A DNA stretch of 12,054 nucleotides from CBDCUC01 sp965222485. Its GTDB lineage: Bacteria; Pseudomonadota; Alphaproteobacteria; Rhizobiales; Hyphomicrobiaceae. The stretch is from NCBI GenBank assembly GCA_965222485.1, contig CBDCUC010000024.1, positions 1 through 12,054 of the forward strand, read 5' to 3'. The translations under genes were made by a program, and so were the position numbers. This document shows, piece by piece, positions 8,401-12,054 of the stretch (position 1 is its first letter; every line of letters starts with the position of its first letter). The notes under the pieces are model-generated. The model was not told where the DNA came from. It was given only the letters and a program-made list of their open reading frames with translations, and did not search any database.

Positions 8401-8592
8401 TCAAGACCGGTAAATTTGCCTGATCGAAGAGAGATCTTCAGCTTTGCCCTCAGCTGCGGCCGGGTTCATGCACTGCAGCGAAACGTCGAAGCGGACCACA
8501 AGCGGTCGTTCGCTGGATGCAATGAAGTGTGCGCCCGCGACGACAGCATCCTCTGCAAACAGCCTTGCTTCAGCGTTCGCCTCTCGTGTCAG
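8401..8592 (-). CDS. Small hypothetical ORF, apparent CTG start or frameshifted tail of the upstream gene
   Basis: A 63-codon frame with clear coding character (AEARLFAEDAVVAGAHF, ASSERPLVVRFDVSLQCMN, KAEDLSSIRQIYRS). There is no ATG, GTG or TTG in the right place. CTG at 8592 sits 7 bases after GGAG, an ideal ribosome-site distance, and overlaps the end of the upstream gene by 23 bases. The alternatives are a one-base sequence error in an ATG, or a frame error fusing this stretch to the 8570-8905 protein as its C-terminus. No family is recognised. It ends 144 bases before the TIR-FGE gene on the same strand. Confidence 0.4.
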   Translation of the reverse strand: MTREANAEARLFAEDAVVAGAHFIASSERPLVVRFDVSLQCMNPAAAEGKAEDLSSIRQIYRS

Positions 8593-8905
8593 TGGGCTTC
8601 TCCAGCGCCTTTACCGCAGCTAGCAAGGCCTCTGCAGATGCTTCAAGCCTTTGGCGCTGCGTCCGATCGAGAGGCGTCGTCTCTTTCAAGGCCGTACCGA
8701 TTTCTTCAATTAGGTCGGCCATTAGATGATGATGGATGTGAAGTCCCACGCGCCTATGCTCACCGACCCTGTGTTCAAGGTGGATGTGCACGCCCTCTTT
8801 GTCAGCAGTAACGGTGTAGCCGCTATGCCGCGTGAACGACCCCATGTAGGGCTTGCCCGGAAAATCGACCGATACCTCTACCTTGTCACCAATCGCTTTG
8901 ATCAT
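8570..8905 (-). CDS. Hypothetical protein of 111 residues
   Basis: A soluble, charged protein with an N-terminal beta-rich part (VEVSVDFPGKPYMGSF, TVTADKEGVHIHLEHRV), a His-rich stretch (GLHIHHHLM), then an Ala/Leu-rich helix (EASAEALLAAVKALEKP). The His cluster could bind a metal, but no family is recognised. I chose ATG 8905 rather than the further-upstream TTG at 8920: GGAG lies 9 bases before the ATG, and the ATG overlaps the stop of the 25-codon ORF upstream (ATGA), a classic sign of translational coupling. A longer plus-strand frame over the same bases (8368-8811) lacks these signs. It is the best-supported member of the minus-strand cluster of small ORFs. Confidence 0.6.
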   Translation of the reverse strand: MIKAIGDKVEVSVDFPGKPYMGSFTRHSGYTVTADKEGVHIHLEHRVGEHRRVGLHIHHHLMADLIEEIGTALKETTPLDRTQRQRLEASAEALLAAVKALEKPTDTRGER

Positions 8906-8979
8906 GAACAGATGCTCCAATCGGAAGTGCGTGGATCGAACGGCAGGCTAAGTTCATGGATTGTTGTAATCTCTTTCAT
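8902..8979 (-). CDS. 25-codon ORF coupled to the 8570-8905 gene
   Basis: Reads MKEITTIHELSLPFDPRTSD and five more residues. AGAGGGG lies 6 or so bases before its ATG, and its TGA overlaps the next gene's ATG by 4 bases. It is too short to assign. It may be a translated leader coupling expression of the 111-residue protein, or the start of a longer protein broken by a base error. Confidence 0.35.
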   Translation of the reverse strand: MKEITTIHELSLPFDPRTSDWSICS

Positions 8980-9027
8980 GGTCGGCCCCTCTTCCGATGG
9001 TGACTTCAACAGCAACCATGGTGGCAC

Positions 9028-9153
9028 CTAGATGTTGGTGGAGGAGCCGTCCACAGCATCAATACCGGAAGTTCCGCGAGTGCGAAGCAAGCGGCTGTTG
9101 GTCTTGTACTTGTTCTCCACCGCATGATAGCAACGAATAGACCACTCAAGCTT
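9028..9153 (-). pseudogene. Orphan C-terminal coding fragment (41 codons)
   Basis: An open stretch reading KLEWSIRCYHAVENKYKTNS and ending DAVDGSSTNI, with no usable start codon and a stop just upstream at 9154-9156. It looks like the 3' end of a gene whose 5' part is missing. The break falls 18 bases before the plus-strand TIR gene starting at 9171, which suggests that acquisition of that gene cut this one. No family is recognised. Confidence 0.3.
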
Positions 9154-9170
9154 CTATTGGACAGTCCAAA

Positions 9171-10085
9171 ATGGCTCGGATTTTCATCTCATATGCGTCA
9201 GAAGACGCTGACATCGCTGAGGCTCTGGGATTTTCACTCCGAAGCCTTGGGCATACCGTGTTTGTTGATCGGGACTCATTGGATAAAGGGCATTCGTACG
9301 ACCGCTCACTCAATTCTGAACTCCGCAAGAGCGACGCAATCTGTTTTTTAGTTTCTTGTAGCTTTGTTTCCGAGGGTAGATTTACTCACACCGAAGTTGA
9401 ATGGGCACGAGAAAAGTTTCCAGCGCCTAGCGGGCGCGTATTTCCAGTAAAAATCGATGATGTTTCCGTATCTCAGATTCCAGCATACCTAAGAGCTGTG
9501 ACCCTGATATCTCCGAAGGGAAATATCGTCGCCGAGACTGTAAATATCGTCGAAGATCAGTTCGGAAAGCCGGGTTGGTCCTCAGCATGGCTAACCTTGG
9601 GTTTCATGGGATTACTGGCTGCTCCCGTTGGGTTCCTACTAGGACGATACGGCATTTGGGATGTGCAAGATACGTCGGGAACGATGACAGAGCTTGTTGC
9701 ATTCCTGCGCTCAAGTCTTGTGGGACCATTACTCGGTGTAATAAGCGGGTATGCAGTTTGGCGTTGGTACACCAGAAGCCTGGCGGTATGGATGTTCACC
9801 GTAGCACTGTTCGGCTTACTTTGGGGAATAGCGGACAACTTGTCTGGTTGGCATTGGAAGAGACCGTTCTACATTTTGAGTGAAAATATGGAACTGCATT
9901 GCGGTGTTGAGGACGAGAACGACACAGAGCTGTACCTCAACATGTTTATGTCGCCATACGGCTGGACTCAGCTAATCGGGGATTTTTTAATTCTGGCATT
10001 GTCTTGTGCTGTGGCTCTTGCATTCGTTGTAACCCGCTTTAGAAGCCCGGTTGTTTGGTTTACATTTTTGGATACTCGCTTGTAA
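9171..10085 (+). CDS. TIR-domain multi-spanning membrane protein
   Basis: 304 residues in the open frame. An N-terminal TIR domain (residues 1-120 or so) opens with ARIFISYASEDADIAEAL, then TVFVDRDSL, DAICFLVSCSFVSEG and TEVEWA. Glu75 sits where TIR NADases carry their catalytic glutamate, so NAD cleavage or cyclisation is plausible. Four hydrophobic segments follow (residues about 142-160, 184-200, 205-223, 267-287), so the TIR part would sit at the cytoplasmic face of the inner membrane. Bacterial TIR proteins commonly act in antiphage defence, but this architecture matches no named system I can identify. The stop at 10083-10085 is probably premature: coding-like sequence with two more membrane helices continues to 10238. 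There is no strong ribosome site before ATG 9171. It is AT-richer than the small-ORF cluster to its left, consistent with separate acquisition. Confidence 0.85.
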   Translation: MARIFISYASEDADIAEALGFSLRSLGHTVFVDRDSLDKGHSYDRSLNSELRKSDAICFLVSCSFVSEGRFTHTEVEWAREKFPAPSGRVFPVKIDDVSVSQIPAYLRAVTLISPKGNIVAETVNIVEDQFGKPGWSSAWLTLGFMGLLAAPVGFLLGRYGIWDVQDTSGTMTELVAFLRSSLVGPLLGVISGYAVWRWYTRSLAVWMFTVALFGLLWGIADNLSGWHWKRPFYILSENMELHCGVEDENDTELYLNMFMSPYGWTQLIGDFLILALSCAVALAFVVTRFRSPVVWFTFLDTRL

Positions 10086-10238
10086 CGTTTTCAGTAGCAA
10101 TTGTTCTCGCATCAGAAATTATTGGATGCAGGCGGGCGTCTGTTTCTCGATAGTGAATTTCAAAACGTTGCGCTTGGAATAATGCTGATTGTGTTTTCGT
10201 CAGGTGTGGGCATCTGTTTGGCTAGGCAAGACACGTGA
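10086..10238 (+). pseudogene. Frameshifted C-terminal continuation of the TIR membrane protein
   Basis: From about 10055, the third plus-strand frame reads YIFGYSLVTFSVAIVLASEI, a membrane helix. From about 10130, the original frame resumes as DAGGRLFLDSEFQNVALG, then a second helix (IMLIVFSSGVGICLA) ending RQDT and TGA at 10236-10238. Two compensating frame changes would give a protein of about 355 residues with six membrane helices. Whether the changes are mutations or read errors cannot be told here. Confidence 0.6.
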
Positions 10239-10254
10239 GCCAGAATAAATTGTG

Positions 10255-10445
10255 TCACTCCGCTAGAACCAAGCAGCCCCTCGCGACAAAAAAGAAAACG
10301 ATTGTAAACGCACCGGAGATATGCGCCAATCTTCAGTACGCATTGGGTCATGAACGCGCGTCATGACGCATATGAAGCTTGTTCGGGTCTTACGCGCGCA
10401 GCAGAAACAACCTTTCAACTTGGAGAACGACGGCGATTGGGCCAC
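10255..10445 (-). pseudogene. Small putative membrane-protein ORF with a frame change
   Basis: It starts at GTG 10445 (MAQSPSFSKLKGCFCCARKT, then VMTRVHDPMRTED). One base appears to be missing near 10325, after which another frame reads LAHISGAFTIVFFFVARGCL and stops at 10255. The second part is a credible membrane helix. It would converge on the TIR membrane gene with 16 bases between stop codons. The evidence is weak: short length, no ribosome site, no known family. The stretch also contains a perfect 7-bp inverted repeat, GTCATGA (10347-10353) and TCATGAC (10361-10367). Confidence 0.25.
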
Positions 10446-10462
10446 AAGCGGCCGCTCCAGGA

Positions 10463-10476
10463 TGACCCTGCCCCTT
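10463..10476. repeat. Left terminal inverted repeat of the IS
   Basis: TGACCCTGCCCCTT matches the inverse of 11656-11669 at 13 of 14 positions and is preceded by the AGGA target duplication. Confidence 0.9.
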
Positions 10477-10487
10477 TGTGTCCTCGA

Positions 10488-11349
10488 TCATAAACAGAGT
10501 CTGTTCTGGTTATGGTCCTTGTTGGACCGGGTTGCAAACTCGTTCGGTGTGAGCCCTCCGAGGCTCGTGTGTGGGCGCTCCTCGTTGTAATCAGTTTGCC
10601 ATTCTGCGATCAGCCGTCGTGCCTGCCAGAGCGATCGGAACAGCGTCTCGTTCAGCAACTCATCGCGGTAATCGGCCATTGAATGACTCGATAAAGGCGT
10701 TCTGCATCGGCTTACCCGGTGCGATGTAGTGCCAGCCGACACCGCGCTCTTCCTGCCAGGCCAGCATGGCGTTCGAAGTGAGTTCGGTGCCATTATCGCT
10801 GACAATCACTTTCGGCCTACCACGCCGCGCGATGATGTCATCGAGTTCGCGAGCGACTCGTGCGCCCGAGATCGACGTATCGGCGATGAGCCCCAGGCAC
10901 TCACGCGAGAAGTCGTCGACCACAGCCAGAATGCGGAAAGCGGCGTCCGTCACTCAAAGCATCGGAAACGAAGTCCAATGACCAGCGCTCGTTGCGAACC
11001 TTCGGCAGATCAAGTGGAGCACGCGTTCCAATCGCCCGCTTGCGTCCGCCGCGTTTCCTGACCGTCAGGCGCTCTTCGCGGTAGATCCGATAGAGCTTCT
11101 TGTGGTTGACCTTGAAGCCCTCGCGCTTGAGCAGGATGTGCAGGCGCCGGTAGCCAAACCGGCGGCGAAGAGCCGCCAAGGCTTTCAAACGCGTGCGCAG
11201 CACACCATCATCCCTTCCTTCCCAGTTTCCGACGGAAGGTTCTGGCGTGCATCCCGACCAGGCCGCAGGCGCGCGCTTGCGAATAGCTCTTTTCATTGAT
11301 CGCCCAACTCACGGCGTTTCTCCTCTCGCCGGGCGTCAGAAGTTTTTTG
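10488..11349 (-). pseudogene. IS3-type orfB transposase (DDE integrase), frameshifted
   Basis: The catalytic part of the IS3 transposase, normally made as an OrfAB fusion by -1 frameshifting. Reading from the slippery site: LLTPGERRNAVSWAI, RRRFGYRRLHILLKREG, then the rve core with the three acidic residues: Asp in RWSLDFVSDAL, Asp in VIVSDNGTEL and Glu in FIESFNGRL. The closing part is RPHTSLGGLTPNEFATRS, with TGA at 10490-10488. The frame breaks about 11220 (run GGAAGGAAGGGATG), 10935 (TTTCCGC where TTTCGC keeps frame) and 10667 (TTACCGC where TTACGC keeps frame). Two of these are one-base expansions of a C. As written it cannot make active transposase; with the extra bases removed all motifs align in one frame. 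Confidence 0.88.
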
Positions 11350-11603
11350 TCAGCATCTCTTTGAGCGTCGAGTTGTCGAGCATCTGCTCGGCCAGCAGTT
11401 TCTTCAGCTTGCGGTTCTCGTCTTCCCAACGCCTTCAGCCGCTTGGCCTCCGAGACTTCCATGCCGCCAAACTTCGACTTCCAGGCGTAGAACGTCGGCT
11501 GGGATATGCCGTGACGTCGGCAGACCTCGGCGGTCTTAACGCCGGCTGCCTGCTCCTTCAGGATCGCAATGATCTGCTCTTCCGAAAACCTGCTCTTGCG
11601 CAT
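11336..11603 (-). pseudogene. IS3-type orfA (helix-turn-helix), frameshifted
   Basis: Starts MRKSRFSEEQIIAILKEQ, typical of the IS407 group OrfA, with a DNA-binding helix-turn-helix (KTAEVCRRHGISQPTFYAWK) that binds the IS ends. One extra C at 11425-11427 (plus strand; GGG on the coding strand) disrupts the frame after AKRLKAL. Without it the frame continues EDENRKLKKLLAEQMLDNST, the usual leucine-zipper region, and stops at TGA 11338-11336 just past the slippery site. As written, the frame instead slides directly into the orfB frame and runs to 11208, mimicking a fused product. Confidence 0.85.
11342..11348 (-). promoter_or_regulatory. Programmed -1 frameshift site A AAA AAC
   Basis: AAAAAAC on the coding strand, phased as ACA AAA AAC in the corrected orfA frame, one codon (TTC) before the orfA stop. 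This is the canonical position and form of the IS3-family slippery heptamer that produces OrfAB. A shift of -1 here enters the frame reading LLTPGERRNAV. Confidence 0.75.
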
Positions 11604-11655
11604 CGTCTATCTCCTCGTGGGATCGACAGACTCTAGCTCAGAACCAGGACCTTTG

Positions 11656-11669
11656 AAGGGGCAAGGTCA
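11656..11669. repeat. Right terminal inverted repeat of the IS
   Basis: Reads TGACCTTGCCCCTT on the minus strand, one mismatch to the left end, followed by AGGA at 11670-11673. Confidence 0.9.
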
Positions 11670-11673
11670 AGGA

Positions 11674-11751
11674 CTACACCTGGAAGCTCAACGGGATGGG
11701 AGCTGCTGCTAGGATAGCGGACAGCACAATACGCGGAAAATAGTCGAGCAT
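11674..11751 (-). CDS. 25-codon hydrophobic peptide ORF adjoining the IS
   Basis: Reads MLDYFPRIVLSAILAAAPIP and five more residues, mostly one hydrophobic helix. The frame is open further upstream (GFGGFFGKL) after a run of seven Ts. The TAG lies directly against the IS target duplication, so the insertion did not interrupt the frame. It is short, with a weak ribosome site, and could be the end of a longer protein broken upstream. Confidence 0.25.
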   Translation of the reverse strand: MLDYFPRIVLSAILAAAPIPLSFQV

Positions 11752-11813
11752 GAGCTTACCAAAAAAACCCCCGAAGCCCTATCGTCCGTTCCAATAATTT
11801 GTTCCGTGAAAAT

Positions 11814-11979
11814 TCACTGCCCGTCAAAGATGATTAAGCCGTAGCTCGTCGCAATAATGATGAAGACCCAAAGTGCGAACTCTATGAAAATGACAAGGCC
11901 TTTGCGGACGCTAGAACCTCTCCTCGTTAATTTTGACGATGTCCCCTTGATTGACCTCTGGTTCCAAGAAGCCTCCCAT
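11814..11979 (-). pseudogene. Small membrane-protein gene with a frame change, possibly running off the window
   Basis: From ATG 11979 (AAGAAAGG lies 8 bases upstream) it reads MGGFLEPEVNQGDIVKINEE. An adjacent frame then reads VRKGLVIFIEFALWVFIIIA and ends LIIFDGQ with TGA at 11816-11814. One extra base near 11918 separates the two parts. The product would be about 55 residues with a single membrane helix. The first frame is also open to the window edge, so the true start may lie outside. No family is recognised. Confidence 0.35.
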
Positions 11980-12054
11980 CGAGAAGCCTTTCTTCGCTAG
12001 AAGTCTGAGGTGGAAAACTCGCTGAGTTAGGGTTGATTTCGTACGTCGTGATCC

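Larger units (their letters stand above)
10463..11669 (-). mobile_element. IS3-family insertion sequence, IS407-type, 1207 bp
   Basis: A complete element by its ends: imperfect terminal inverted repeats starting TGACC(C/T)TGCCCCTT, and an identical 4-bp flank AGGA on both sides (10459-10462 and 11670-11673) as a target duplication. Size, 4-bp duplication, end sequence and an orfA/orfB pair on the minus strand all fit the IS407 group. The left flank reads directly into the right flank once the element and one AGGA are removed. The right-hand insertion point lies immediately after the TAG of a 25-codon ORF (11751-11674). The preserved ends imply a fairly recent insertion, yet both transposase frames are broken by single-base changes. 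Confidence 0.92.

Noticed and set aside
8368..8811. A 147-codon plus-strand ORF
   Set aside because: It lies opposite the 8570-8905 gene, which has a ribosome site and a coupled start. The plus-strand product is an irregular Cys/Arg/Ser-rich string typical of an antisense shadow.
5489..10353. A 13-bp exact match, CATTGGGTCATGA, at 5489-5501 and 10341-10353
   Set aside because: About one match of this length is expected by chance in 12 kb, and neither copy sits at an obvious element border.
11752..11785. G-run followed by seven Ts on the minus strand as an intrinsic terminator
   Set aside because: The GGGCTTCGGGGG preceding the Ts has no complementary arm, so no hairpin can form.
1..12054. 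CRISPR array, diversity-generating retroelement or RNA gene
   Set aside because: No regularly spaced repeats, no reverse transcriptase, no template/variable repeat pair near the FGE-fold domain and no rRNA or tRNA signature were seen.

Overview
The window looks like part of a mobile genomic island from a proteobacterium. A DUF6538-type tyrosine recombinase sits at the left edge. An IS3-family element of the IS407 type lies near the right edge, with its termini and target duplication still visible. A beta- or gammaproteobacterial host is my inference from the recombinase and transposase types and from the mixed but moderately GC-rich composition; no housekeeping gene is present to settle it.

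Left half (1-5.4 kb), with intact reading frames: a perfect 12-bp tandem repeat precedes the integrase gene (132-1934 +). A Mrr-like PD-(D/E)XK endonuclease-fold protein follows (2371-3252 +). Next comes a protein with two membrane segments and a long helical cytoplasmic part (3570-4382 +). A convergent gene (4452-5327 -) has an unassigned product that may have an ADP-ribosyltransferase-like fold. Long spacers of 436, 317 and 414 bp separate these genes, each probably a separately transcribed cargo unit.

Middle (5.4-8.3 kb): a small exported cysteine-containing protein (5742-6020 +) is followed by a doubtful short ORF. On the minus strand lies a broken gene that reads, across five frame changes, as one TIR - transmembrane - formylglycine-generating-enzyme-fold protein (8257 down to 6456).

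Right half (8.3-12 kb): a compact minus-strand group of very small overlapping ORFs (9153 to 8401) abuts a plus-strand TIR protein with several membrane helices (9171-10085). The open frame of that protein stops early, and recognisable coding sequence continues in shifted frames to 10238. The IS element (10463-11669) has good inverted repeats and an AGGA target duplication, but its transposase frames carry several single-base indels. Small membrane-peptide ORFs flank it.

Taken together, a nuclease-like protein, a possible ADP-ribosyltransferase and two TIR proteins next to an integrase resemble a defence island. That role is inferred from families and neighbourhood. The clustering of single-base indels between 6.4 and 12 kb, including inside an IS with preserved ends, makes sequencing error a serious alternative to gene decay for every broken gene in that half.
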